Positions 53,287 to 61,228 of a DNA stretch of 64,000 bases are shown one piece after another. Every line of letters begins with the position of its first letter. Positions within the stretch are counted from its first letter, which is position 1. Origin of the DNA: Martinezella calliandrae (lineage in GTDB: Bacteria > Pseudomonadota > Alphaproteobacteria > Rhizobiales > Rhizobiaceae); contig NZ_JARFYN010000025.1 in assembly GCF_030272695.1 (NCBI RefSeq), positions 1-64,000 of the forward strand, written 5' to 3'. The translations under genes were made by a program, and so were the position numbers. The notes under the pieces were generated by a model. The model had not been told where the DNA came from and searched no databases. It saw only the letters and a list, made by a program, of their open reading frames with translations.

Positions 53287-54666
53287 ATGACTTTTCCGAC
53301 ATTTTCCACGGTCAATCCTGCCACGGGCGAGGAGATCGAGACGTTTGCGTTCGAGACCGCAAGTGAAACCGAGCGGAAACTCAAACTAGCCGAGAAGACA
53401 TTCCAGTCGTTCCGCAAACTCTCCGCCTATCAACGCGCCGACCTCTTTTCGAACCTTGCGAAAGCACTTCGCAAGAACAAAGATCGCCTCGCGAAGGTGA
53501 TTACTGCCGAAATGGGAAAGGTTTCTGCCGAAGCCGAGGCGGAAGTCGAAAAATGCGCTGACGAAGCTGACTGGTATGCAGAGCATGGTCCACAAATGTT
53601 CGCTGACACGCCAGCCACAACAGGCAGAGTAGAAGCATATGTGTCCTATCTGCCCCTTGGCCCGATACTCGCGATCATGCCGTGGAATTTCCCCCTGTGG
53701 CAGCTGACACGCATGGCCATCCCGACGCTGTTAGCTGGCAACGTCGTGTTGGTGAAGCACTCGCGCAACACGCAGAGGAGTTCGCTCGAGTTTGAACGGG
53801 TTATGCTAGAGGCCGGCTTCCCCGAAGGGGCCTTCCAGAATCTGATCCTGAAGACCGAAGATGTCGTGAATGTCATCAACGACGATCGCGTTCACGGAGC
53901 GTCTGTGACCGGAAGCGTCCGCGCTGGCTCGGCGGTCGCGTCTGAAGCAGGAAAGGTCATCAAATCAACGATCATGGAGCTCGGCGGCTCCGATGCGTTC
54001 GTCGTCTGCAAGGACGCTGATATTCCCAAGGCTGTCGCCGCTGGCATCTCCAGCCGCTTCGGCAACGCAGGCCAGGTCTGCCTCGCCGCGAAGCGCTTCA
54101 TTCTTATGGACGAAATCGCCGACGAGTTTGAGCATCGTTTTGTCGAAGCGGCCAAATCGATCCAGATCGGCGACCCAACCAACCCGTCAACTAAGATGGG
54201 TCCGATGGCGCGCGCGGACCTCCGCGACGAGCTGCACAAACAGGTTGAAGGAACGGTCGCAATGGGCGCACGCGTGCTTTGTGGTGGAACAAGGCCCGAG
54301 GGCAAGGGAGCCTACTACACTCCCACGGTTCTCACCGGGGTAACCGATGCAATGCCCGCCTTTAAGGAGGAGACGTTCGGGCCGGTCGCAGCGATCGCCC
54401 GCGTCCGGGACATCGAGGAAGCTGTGAAGTTGGCGAATGCAAGCGACTTCGGCCTCAGCGGAAACATTTGGACCAAAGATATCGCACTGGCGCGAAAGGT
54501 TGCCCGTGATTGGTATACCGGCGGTGTCTTTATTAACGGCTACACCCGCACCAATCCGCGCGTTCCGGTAGGCGGCGTGAAGAACAGCGGATACGGCCGC
54601 GAACTCTCCCACTTTGGCGCACATGCATTTGTGAATGTTCAGACTGTCTGGATCGAGCCGCATTGA
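53287..54666 (+). CDS. NAD(P)-dependent aldehyde dehydrogenase, succinate-semialdehyde type, 459 aa
   Basis: This enzyme oxidises an aldehyde, probably succinate semialdehyde or a similar omega-oxo acid, to the acid. It has the ALDH cofactor block IMPWNFPLWQ, the general base in TIMELGGSDAF, the catalytic cysteine in GNAGQVCLAAK, and EETFGPVAAIARV. It resembles the short SSADH branch that lacks N-terminal extensions. The ATG at 53287 follows AAGGAGA at a good distance, so I prefer it over a GTG at 53251. The gene stands alone and faces the old-yellow-enzyme gene. It could supply succinate to the fumC-linked part of central metabolism. Confidence 0.9.
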   Translation: MTFPTFSTVNPATGEEIETFAFETASETERKLKLAEKTFQSFRKLSAYQRADLFSNLAKALRKNKDRLAKVITAEMGKVSAEAEAEVEKCADEADWYAEHGPQMFADTPATTGRVEAYVSYLPLGPILAIMPWNFPLWQLTRMAIPTLLAGNVVLVKHSRNTQRSSLEFERVMLEAGFPEGAFQNLILKTEDVVNVINDDRVHGASVTGSVRAGSAVASEAGKVIKSTIMELGGSDAFVVCKDADIPKAVAAGISSRFGNAGQVCLAAKRFILMDEIADEFEHRFVEAAKSIQIGDPTNPSTKMGPMARADLRDELHKQVEGTVAMGARVLCGGTRPEGKGAYYTPTVLTGVTDAMPAFKEETFGPVAAIARVRDIEEAVKLANASDFGLSGNIWTKDIALARKVARDWYTGGVFINGYTRTNPRVPVGGVKNSGYGRELSHFGAHAFVNVQTVWIEPH

Positions 54667-54783
54667 AAAAAGTCTCCGAGAGGTGACTCTGTAGCCTCGA
54701 TATCGTAAGAAAGAGCCACGGCCCGAGGAACTCGAGCCCTGAGTGCGTTGGCGCCGCGCCTTCCCTTCGTTGTTTGGCACATG

Positions 54784-54814
54784 AAAAAGTCCGGCAGCCG
54801 ATCGGCTGCCGGAC
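54784..54814 (-). terminator. Intrinsic terminator of old-yellow-enzyme 1
   Basis: A 26-bp perfect palindrome built on CCGGCAGCCGA/TCGGCTGCCGG (54789-54814) is followed on the minus strand by five T residues. It lies 25 bp past the old-yellow-enzyme stop and may also stop readthrough from the convergent dehydrogenase. Confidence 0.8.
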
Positions 54815-54839
54815 CGCGATAGGTTGTGATTGCCTCGCG

Positions 54840-55952
54840 CTAGTCGGAAACCGCCCCGGACAGGGATTTGTAGTCGGTATAGCCCTCCGCACCTCCACCG
54901 TAGTAGGTTGCCTTGTCTGACGGTGCGAAAGGCTCGTTCTGCCACAGGCGCTCAACCAAATCGGGGTTGCTGATATAGGGTTGACCGAACGAAACCATGT
55001 CGGCGTAACCAGAATCGGTGACCTTGATCGCCAATTCGCGATCATAGCCGTTATTGGCGATATATTTGCCGCCGAATGCCGCATGCAACGTTTTGAAGTC
55101 GAAGCGATCGGCACCGTTTGGCCCACGGGTTTGGCCTTCGATACAATGGAGGTAAGCAAGACCGAGCTTGCCGAGCTGTTCAACGAAATAGCCGTAGGTT
55201 ACCTGAGGATCGCTGTCGAGCGGCGTGTCACCAACCGCGCGGGTGACCGGCGAAAGTCTGACCCCCACCCGGTCCGAATCCCAAACTTCCGCAACAGCGG
55301 TAACGGCTTCAATCGGAAATCGTGCTCGGTTTTCGATTGATCCACCATAGCGATCCGTACGCTTGTTGGTGCTGTCTCGCAGGAACTGCTCGAGGAGATA
55401 GCAATTTGCCGAGTGCACTTCCACACCGTCGAATCCGGCTCTTTTGGCGTGGACTGCCGCGTTCTTATAGTCTTCAACCAGACGCGGCATTTCCTCTGTC
55501 CGAAGCGCTCTCGGCATCGACGGACGAGCCTGGGTCCTTGTCTCAAGGAAAACCAGTTCTCCGGCCTGGATGGCAGAAGGCGCGACCGGGGCCTTGCCAT
55601 TCTCCTGGAGATCGACGTGCGACATTCGGCCGACATGCCAAAGCTGGCATACGATCTTGCCGCCTGCTGCGTGGACGGCGTCAATGACAGGCTTCCACGC
55701 TTCGACCTGTCGTTCGGTGTAGATCCCGGGAGTAAACGCGTACCCGCGGCCTTCCCGCGAGATATTCGTCGCTTCCGTGATGATCAGTCCGGCAGTTGCT
55801 CTCTGCCGATAATATTCGATAGCCAGTGGAGTATGCACTCCGTCCATATCGGCCCTAGATCGGGTTAACGGCGCCATCGCAATGCGGTTTCGAACTTCAA
55901 TTGCGCCGATTGTTGTCGGCGTGAAGAGCATAGATTTGATGTTTGTCGACAT
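54840..55952 (-). CDS. Old-yellow-enzyme family alkene reductase (NemA-like), 370 aa
   Basis: This FMN enzyme uses NADPH to reduce enones, maleimides and nitro or nitrate compounds. Landmarks are MAPLTRSRAD near the N-terminus, QLWHVGRMSH, FDGVEVHSANCYLLEQFL with the H-x2-N substrate pair, and RYGGSIENRARF. The typical motif is HGANGYL, so serine and cysteine in HSANCYL are slightly unusual. A small conserved C-terminal block (ADMVSFGQPYISNPDLVERL) is present. It has a good terminator and a phased repeat 40-80 bp upstream. E. coli NemA is induced by electrophiles, which fits the proposed regulon. Confidence 0.93.
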   Translation of the reverse strand: MSTNIKSMLFTPTTIGAIEVRNRIAMAPLTRSRADMDGVHTPLAIEYYRQRATAGLIITEATNISREGRGYAFTPGIYTERQVEAWKPVIDAVHAAGGKIVCQLWHVGRMSHVDLQENGKAPVAPSAIQAGELVFLETRTQARPSMPRALRTEEMPRLVEDYKNAAVHAKRAGFDGVEVHSANCYLLEQFLRDSTNKRTDRYGGSIENRARFPIEAVTAVAEVWDSDRVGVRLSPVTRAVGDTPLDSDPQVTYGYFVEQLGKLGLAYLHCIEGQTRGPNGADRFDFKTLHAAFGGKYIANNGYDRELAIKVTDSGYADMVSFGQPYISNPDLVERLWQNEPFAPSDKATYYGGGAEGYTDYKSLSGAVSD

Positions 55953-55988
55953 GGTTTCAGCCCCTTTCGATAGCTAAACCAACGTATT

Positions 55989-56034
55989 GCGAAAGGGCGC
56001 AAGCGGCGCGTTAAAAGAGATAAACCGGGGTGAA
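55989..56034 (-). promoter_or_regulatory. Phased TTNAC-like repeat, site 4 (old-yellow-enzyme 1)
   Basis: Plus-strand units GCGAAA, GCAAG, GTTAAAA, GATAAA and GTGAAG run from 55989 to 56034 at 9-12 bp steps. The spacing is looser than at other sites, but the GTTAAAA core and orientation agree. It lies 40-80 bp upstream of the gene. Confidence 0.4.
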
Positions 56035-56245
56035 GTTTTGCTTGCGAAATGGAAGTATCCTGCGCCGACTGTCGCCATCGTCGGGCCAAATCATCCAGTG
56101 GGACCTGACATTTATGAAGAATGCCGTAAGTAATGCAGCCGAAGTTAAGGCTACCATCATCGTCGATCCATTCGGGCCATCGGTGTCATAGGGCCACACT
56201 TCTACGAACAGCAGCTGTTTGGCAGCAGGTGGCGACGCGCTCTGT

Positions 56246-56842
56246 TCAGTGCGCCGTGGTACGCAGCTTTTGATGGATCAGCTGATTTCGCTTTAGGTAT
56301 CGTTCCAGCGAACGCCTGTGCATTGCCAGCCTTTTGGCAGTGCGGGACAGGTTGAAATTACAATCGCTGTAGATCGAAATGATGTGGTCGCGAAGGACAA
56401 CTTTAGGCTCTGTAAGCGAGCCCTCGCCAGACAAGGAGTCGATACCCCTACCGAGGAGAATTCCTACAACGAAGCAAGCGCTAAGGGGTTTGGGAAGCAC
56501 ATCGTCTGCTCCTGCCCTCACGGCACTCACCGTGGACGCGATATTGCAAAAGCTGCTGTAGACGACAATCCTGCATCTGGGCCGAAGTCTTGAGATCAGC
56601 TGAATCAGTTTAAAGCTCGCTAATTTGGCGAAACGGAGCTCAAGCAGTACAAAGCGAATTTGCTCGCTTTGAACGCATCGCCAGGCAGAGGCTATGTCGC
56701 CCACAACATGGACATTATGGCCTAGTCGCCGGAGTTCCCTTGCGATCTCGCCATCACCGCATGCGGTCGGATCGGCCCACAGAACCGTCCCGCAGATAGG
56801 AGCCTCTCCGAATGTTTCAGCATGCGAAACTGGGGCGTTCAT
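56246..56842 (-). CDS. ActR/RegA-like response regulator with atypical receiver, 198 aa
   Basis: The C-terminal part is a Fis-type helix-turn-helix very close to that of redox regulator RegA/ActR (NLSRTAKRLAMHRRSLERYLKRN). The N-terminal receiver fold is recognisable but lacks key residues: the phospho-acceptor position is E68 (FVLLELRF), and the usual acidic pair near the first strand is only ADP at 23-25. The conserved lysine K118 (VLPKPLS) is kept. A glutamate at the phosphorylation site often mimics the active state, so it may act without a kinase. No kinase gene is adjacent. Natural targets of RegA/ActR include respiration and CO2 or nitrogen fixation genes. Confidence 0.82.
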   Translation of the reverse strand: MNAPVSHAETFGEAPICGTVLWADPTACGDGEIARELRRLGHNVHVVGDIASAWRCVQSEQIRFVLLELRFAKLASFKLIQLISRLRPRCRIVVYSSFCNIASTVSAVRAGADDVLPKPLSACFVVGILLGRGIDSLSGEGSLTEPKVVLRDHIISIYSDCNFNLSRTAKRLAMHRRSLERYLKRNQLIHQKLRTTAH

Positions 56843-57155
56843 GTCCCTCGCCTCGGTTGTTCATAGCCCCATGGTACGCCCGCTGCCCAGGCGGATGCTA
56901 TTATACCAAGATGTTAGGGCTACTCGTCACAAGAGGTTGAATACGCTTACCGTCAATCGTGTGCCCACGGCAGCAAGTCCGGAACCGGTTATGTTCCCAA
57001 GACACTCAAAGCAGATCTTCCGCCATTCGGATTCAAGCCGCGGCTGCGGTGTTTGGACGCCTCCCATGTGAGCGCGAATGGAGGTAAAACGATCATCTTC
57101 AATCATCTCCGGTCACAGTGTGCGATGCAATGGTATGCATTTTGATCGTTTTTGA
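56843..57155. other. Intergenic region left of the rhamnose genes
   Basis: No gene is seen. TTTTGAT occurs twice exactly 10 bp apart (57140 and 57150), just before the -35 element of the rhamnose promoter, and could be an operator for a DeoR-type regulator such as RhaR. Confidence 0.35.
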
Positions 57156-57184
57156 TTGACATTCGAGTTCCTTCAATAAATAAG
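57156..57184 (+). promoter_or_regulatory. Predicted sigma-70 promoter of the rhamnose operon
   Basis: TTGACA (57156-57161), a 17-bp spacer and AATAAG (57179-57184) form a good -35/-10 pair. Transcription would start near 57191, directly before the AGGAGGA of the small leader frame. Confidence 0.5.
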
Positions 57185-57201
57185 AGCGTGAGGAGGATCT
57201 C

Positions 57202-57345
57202 ATGCATTTGCCAGAAAACCGTCATATGGTTTTCGACCTGCCGTCGACCCTGGGACGCTTAACGGCGTCCATGATCGCGGAGCGTCGGACTGTACTTAAC
57301 TCCCTCGCCGTTCGGTCGTCCCCGACGAGGAGGACGCACGTATGA
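57202..57345 (+). CDS. Possible leader ORF of the rhamnose operon, 47 aa
   Basis: An ATG with AGGAGGA 5-11 bases upstream opens a frame beginning MHLPENRHMVFDLPSTLG whose stop overlaps the rhaT start (ATGA). The placement suggests a translated leader coupled to rhaT, or the leftover 5' end of a gene deleted here. No family is recognised. Its ribosome binding site would be at the very 5' end of the message. Confidence 0.35.
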   Translation: MHLPENRHMVFDLPSTLGRLTASMIAERRTVLNSLAVRSSPTRRTHV

Positions 57346-58880
57346 CCGTCGCATCGATAACGCATGGCCAACTAACTCCCGTTTCTCAGCAGCCAGCGCC
57401 CATCCTTGAAATGCGCGGCATTTCGCAGATCTTTCCGGGTGTAAAGGCGCTCGATGGTGTCAGCATCTCGCTTTATCCCGGCAAGGTCACCGCGCTGATC
57501 GGCGAGAACGGCGCTGGCAAATCGACGCTCGTCAAGATCTTAACGGGGATCTACCGCCCAAACGAGGGCGAGATCCTTATCGACGGCAAGCCGACCACGT
57601 TCCACAGCGCCCAGGCCGCGATCGACGCCGGCGTCACCGCCATTCATCAGGAAACCGTGCTCTTCGATGAGCTGACGGTTGCCGAAAATATCTTTCTCGG
57701 CCATGCACCGCGCACGAAATTCCGCACTATCGACTGGAAGACGATGATCAGCCGGTCAAGGCTGCTGCTGGAATCGCTGGAAAGCACCATCAATCCTTCG
57801 CTCCGCCTCAAGGACCTCTCCATCGCGCAGCGCCATCTCGTGGCCATTGCCCGGGCGCTATCGATCGATGCCCGCATCGTCATCATGGACGAGCCGACCG
57901 CGGCACTATCGCGCAAGGAGATCGATGACCTCTTTCGTATCGTCGAAGGTCTGAAGGCCAAGGGCAAGGCGATATTGTTCATCAGCCACAAATTCGATGA
58001 ACTCTATGAAATTGCCGATAATTTCGTCGTCTTCCGCGACGGTCGCGCCGTTGGACACGGCCGGCTGAAGGAGACACCGCAGGACGAGATCGTCCGCATG
58101 ATGGTCGGCCGCGACGTCAAGGATGCCTTCCCGAAGGTGCCCGTCACGATCGGCAACGTGGTGCTCGAGGTCGAAAACTATTGCCACCGCACTGAATTCC
58201 GCGACATCTCCTTCAAGCTCCGGCGCGGCGAAATTCTCGGGGTCTATGGCCTGATCGGCGCCGGTCGTTCCGAACTGTGCCAATCGCTGTTCGGCATCAC
58301 CAGACCGCTCTCCGGCCGGCTGACGCTGAACGGCCAGAAAATCCATATCCATTCGCCGCACGACGCGATCCGCGCTGGCATCGTCTATGTGCCCGAGGAG
58401 CGCGGCCGCCATGGCCTTGCACTGCCGATGCCGATCTATCAGAACATGTCGCTGCCTTCGCTCGGGCGCACCTCGCGAAGGGGCTTCCTGACGGCTGCCA
58501 ACGAGTTCGCACTCGCCCGCAAATACGCCGAGCGGCTGGACCTGCGCGCCGCCGCCCTTTCAGTTCCCGTCGGCACGCTGTCGGGCGGCAATCAACAGAA
58601 GGTGGTGATCGGAAAATGGCTTGCGACGCAACCGAAGATCATCATTCTCGATGAACCGACCAAAGGCATCGACATCGGCTCAAAGGCTGCCGTACACGGC
58701 TTCATCAGCGAACTGGCCGCAGAGGGTCTCAGCATCATCATGATCTCCTCCGAACTGCCTGAAATCCTTGGCATGTCGGACCGCGTGCTGGTGATGAAGG
58801 AAGGCCTTTCGGCCGGCTTGTTCGACCGAGAAGGGCTGACGCCGGAAACGCTGGTGCGCGCCGCCACGGGCAATGCATAG
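57342..58880 (+). CDS. rhaT: Rhamnose ABC transporter ATP-binding protein RhaT, 512 aa
   Basis: This is a double-cassette sugar ATPase of the RbsA/CUT2 class. The first cassette has Walker A GENGAGKST and Walker B VIMDEPTAAL. The second has the degenerate GLIGAGRSE, signature LSGGNQQKV and IIILDEPTKGID. The gene order rhaT-P-Q-U-K is that of the Rhizobium leguminosarum rhamnose locus. The binding protein RhaS and regulator RhaR, which normally precede it, are missing. GAGGAGG precedes the ATG. Codon choice is more GC-rich than in the genes to the left. Confidence 0.93.
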   Translation: MTVASITHGQLTPVSQQPAPILEMRGISQIFPGVKALDGVSISLYPGKVTALIGENGAGKSTLVKILTGIYRPNEGEILIDGKPTTFHSAQAAIDAGVTAIHQETVLFDELTVAENIFLGHAPRTKFRTIDWKTMISRSRLLLESLESTINPSLRLKDLSIAQRHLVAIARALSIDARIVIMDEPTAALSRKEIDDLFRIVEGLKAKGKAILFISHKFDELYEIADNFVVFRDGRAVGHGRLKETPQDEIVRMMVGRDVKDAFPKVPVTIGNVVLEVENYCHRTEFRDISFKLRRGEILGVYGLIGAGRSELCQSLFGITRPLSGRLTLNGQKIHIHSPHDAIRAGIVYVPEERGRHGLALPMPIYQNMSLPSLGRTSRRGFLTAANEFALARKYAERLDLRAAALSVPVGTLSGGNQQKVVIGKWLATQPKIIILDEPTKGIDIGSKAAVHGFISELAAEGLSIIMISSELPEILGMSDRVLVMKEGLSAGLFDREGLTPETLVRAATGNA

Positions 58881-58890
58881 GGAGGGCCGG

Positions 58891-59895
58891 ATGCCACGCA
58901 TACTCAAAAAGCGCGAGACGCTGCTCTTCGTCATCATCATCGTGATGATCGCCGGATTTGCAACGCGTGCGGCCGGCTTTGCCGAGCCGGCCAATCTGGC
59001 CAATATCTTCAACGATACGTCGATCCTTATCATCCTGGCGCTGGCGCAGATGACCGTGATCCTGACGAAATCGATCGATCTTTCGGTCGCCGCCAACCTC
59101 GCTTTTACGGGGATGGCCATCGCCATGCTGAATGCCGCCTATCCCGATGTGCCGCTGATCGCTCTCGTGATCACCGCTGTCGTCATGGGGGCGGTGCTCG
59201 GCGCCATCAACGGCTATCTCGTCTGGGCTCTGGAAATCCCACCGATCGTCGTCACCCTTGGCACGCTAACCATCTATCGCGGCATGGCCTTCGTGCTGTC
59301 CGGCGGCGCCTGGGTGAATGCCCATCAGTTCACGCCGATCTTCCTCAATGTGCCGCGTACACCGCTCCTTGGCCTGCCGGTGCTCTCCTGGATCGCCATC
59401 GCCATCGTGCTCATGATGTATTTCTTACTGCGCTACACGCGCTTCGGCCGCTCGACCTATGCCAGCGGCGGCAATCCGGTTGCGGCGGTTTATGCCGGCA
59501 TCGATGTCGGCTGGACGCGCTTCCTTGCCTTCGTGCTTTCCGGCGCCCTGGCCGGCCTCAGCAGCTATCTCTGGGTCTCGCGCTATGCGGTCGCCTATGT
59601 CGACATCGCCAATGGTTTCGAGCTCGATAGTGTCGCAGCCTGCGTCATCGGCGGCATCTCGATTGCCGGCGGCGTCGGCTCGGTCGCCGGCACCGTGCTC
59701 GGCGCGCTGTTCCTCGGCGTCATCAAGAATGCTTTACCTGTCATTGGCATTTCACCGTTCACGCAGATGGCGATCTCCGGCACAGTCATTGTCCTCGCCG
59801 TCGTCTTCAATGCCCGGCGTGAGCGCAATCGCGGCCGCATCATCCTTCGGGATCAGGCGGCGAAGGAAACCTCGGGCAAGGAGGTCATAGCATGA
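58891..59895 (+). CDS. rhaP: Rhamnose ABC transporter permease RhaP, 334 aa
   Basis: This CUT2-type sugar permease has about nine to ten hydrophobic helices. The family blocks ILTKSIDLSVAANLAFTGM and PPIVVTLGTLTIYRGMAFVLSGGAW are present, and CVIGGISIAGGVGSVAGTVLG is the typical EAA-like loop. I chose the ATG at 58891 because GGGAGGG precedes it; an in-frame ATG at 58873 would overlap rhaT. Its stop overlaps rhaQ (ATGA). Confidence 0.92.
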   Translation: MPRILKKRETLLFVIIIVMIAGFATRAAGFAEPANLANIFNDTSILIILALAQMTVILTKSIDLSVAANLAFTGMAIAMLNAAYPDVPLIALVITAVVMGAVLGAINGYLVWALEIPPIVVTLGTLTIYRGMAFVLSGGAWVNAHQFTPIFLNVPRTPLLGLPVLSWIAIAIVLMMYFLLRYTRFGRSTYASGGNPVAAVYAGIDVGWTRFLAFVLSGALAGLSSYLWVSRYAVAYVDIANGFELDSVAACVIGGISIAGGVGSVAGTVLGALFLGVIKNALPVIGISPFTQMAISGTVIVLAVVFNARRERNRGRIILRDQAAKETSGKEVIA

Positions 59896-60905
59896 GCACC
59901 GTGTCCGAAACGACGCTTGAAAAACGCCGCATCCCCGACCGTCTGGGCACACCTTTCAAGCGCGTAATGGCGAGCTGGGAAGTGCTGCTGCTTGGCGTTG
60001 CGATTGCAATTTTTATTTTTAATTCATTGGCTTCGCCCTATTTCCTCAACCCCTTCAATCTTTCGGATGCGACCTTCAATTTCACCGAAAAGGCGATGAT
60101 TGCCTTCGCGATGGCGCTGCTGGTCATTGCTGGCGAGATTGATCTTTCGGTCGCCGCCATGATCGCGCTCGCGTCGACTGCCATGGGCGCCGCTGCGCAG
60201 GTAGGGGTGGATACGGTTGGTCTGGTGGCAATCGGACTGGGCGTCGGGCTGGTCTGCGGCATTTTCAACGGCTTCCTCGTCTCGGCGCTGAAACTGCCAT
60301 CGATCGTCGTTACCATCGGCACGATGAGCCTATTCCGCGGTATTTCCTATATCGTCCTCGGCGACCAGGCCTATGGCAACTATCCGGACAGTTTCGCCTA
60401 TTTCGGCCAGGGCTATGTCTTTTGGGTCTTCTCCTTCGAATTCGTCCTCTTCATCGTGCTGGCGATCGCCTTTGCGATCCTGCTGCATGCGACCAATTTC
60501 GGCCGGCAGGTCTATACGATCGGCAACAATGATTTTGCGGCTCGTTTTTCCGGCATCCCGGTCGAACGGGTCAAATTCATCCTGTTCCTTCTGACCGGCA
60601 TCATGAGCGGTATCGCTTCCGTCTGCCTGACCTCCCGCCTCGGCTCCACCCGTCCGTCGATCGCGCTCGGCTGGGAGCTGGAAGTGGTGACCATGGTGGT
60701 GCTCGGCGGCGTATCGATCCTTGGCGGCTCCGGCACAATTGGCGGTGTCGTTATCGCCGCCTTCGTCATGGGCCTGGTGACGTTCGGCCTCGGCCTTCTC
60801 AACGTGCCGGGTATCGTTATGTCGATCTTCATCGGCCTCCTCCTGATCATAACCATCGCGCTGCCGATCGTGGCACGGCGCATCAAAGTCATGAGTTCGA
60901 AATGA
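59892..60905 (+). CDS. rhaQ: Rhamnose ABC transporter permease RhaQ, 337 aa
   Basis: This second CUT2 permease is homologous to RhaP. It has IAGEIDLSVAAMIALASTAMG, LPSIVVTIGTMSLFRGISYIVLG and VVLGGVSILGGSGTIGGVV, with roughly ten membrane spans. It overlaps rhaP and rhaU by 4 bp each. RhaP and RhaQ form the membrane channel. Confidence 0.92.
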   Translation: MSTVSETTLEKRRIPDRLGTPFKRVMASWEVLLLGVAIAIFIFNSLASPYFLNPFNLSDATFNFTEKAMIAFAMALLVIAGEIDLSVAAMIALASTAMGAAAQVGVDTVGLVAIGLGVGLVCGIFNGFLVSALKLPSIVVTIGTMSLFRGISYIVLGDQAYGNYPDSFAYFGQGYVFWVFSFEFVLFIVLAIAFAILLHATNFGRQVYTIGNNDFAARFSGIPVERVKFILFLLTGIMSGIASVCLTSRLGSTRPSIALGWELEVVTMVVLGGVSILGGSGTIGGVVIAAFVMGLVTFGLGLLNVPGIVMSIFIGLLLIITIALPIVARRIKVMSSK

Positions 60906-61228
60906 CCACTTCCCTTGAACGCCACGCATTCAAGATGACGCTCAACCCCGGTATGGAGGCCGAATACCGGAAACGTCATGACGAGATCTGGCCCGAATTG
61001 GTGGAGCTGCTGCACCAGGCCGGCGTCAGCGATTACTCCATCCATCTCGACCCCGAGACGAACACGCTGTTCGGCGTTCTGACGCGACCGAAGGATCATG
61101 GGATGGCGAGCCTTCCCGACCATCCCGTCATGAAGAAATGGTGGGCGCATATGGCCGATATCATGGCAACCAATGCCGACAATTCGCCCGTTCAGAGCGA
61201 TCTCGTGACGGTCTTCCATCTATCATGA
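60902..61228 (+). CDS. rhaU: L-rhamnose mutarotase RhaU, 108 aa
   Basis: This small cytoplasmic enzyme interconverts the anomers of L-rhamnose. The family pattern is clear: KMTLNPGMEAEYRKRHDEIWPELVELL with the catalytic histidine, YSIHLDPETNTLFG, and MKKWWAHMADIM with the paired tryptophans. Length is standard. It starts by overlapping rhaQ (ATGA) and ends by overlapping rhaK (ATGA). RhaU is needed for rhamnose growth in R. leguminosarum. Confidence 0.94.
   Translation: MTTSLERHAFKMTLNPGMEAEYRKRHDEIWPELVELLHQAGVSDYSIHLDPETNTLFGVLTRPKDHGMASLPDHPVMKKWWAHMADIMATNADNSPVQSDLVTVFHLS

Noticed and set aside
57202..57345. Interpretation of the leader frame as an N-terminal remnant of RhaS
   Set aside because: It lacks a signal peptide and any sugar-binding-protein motif.
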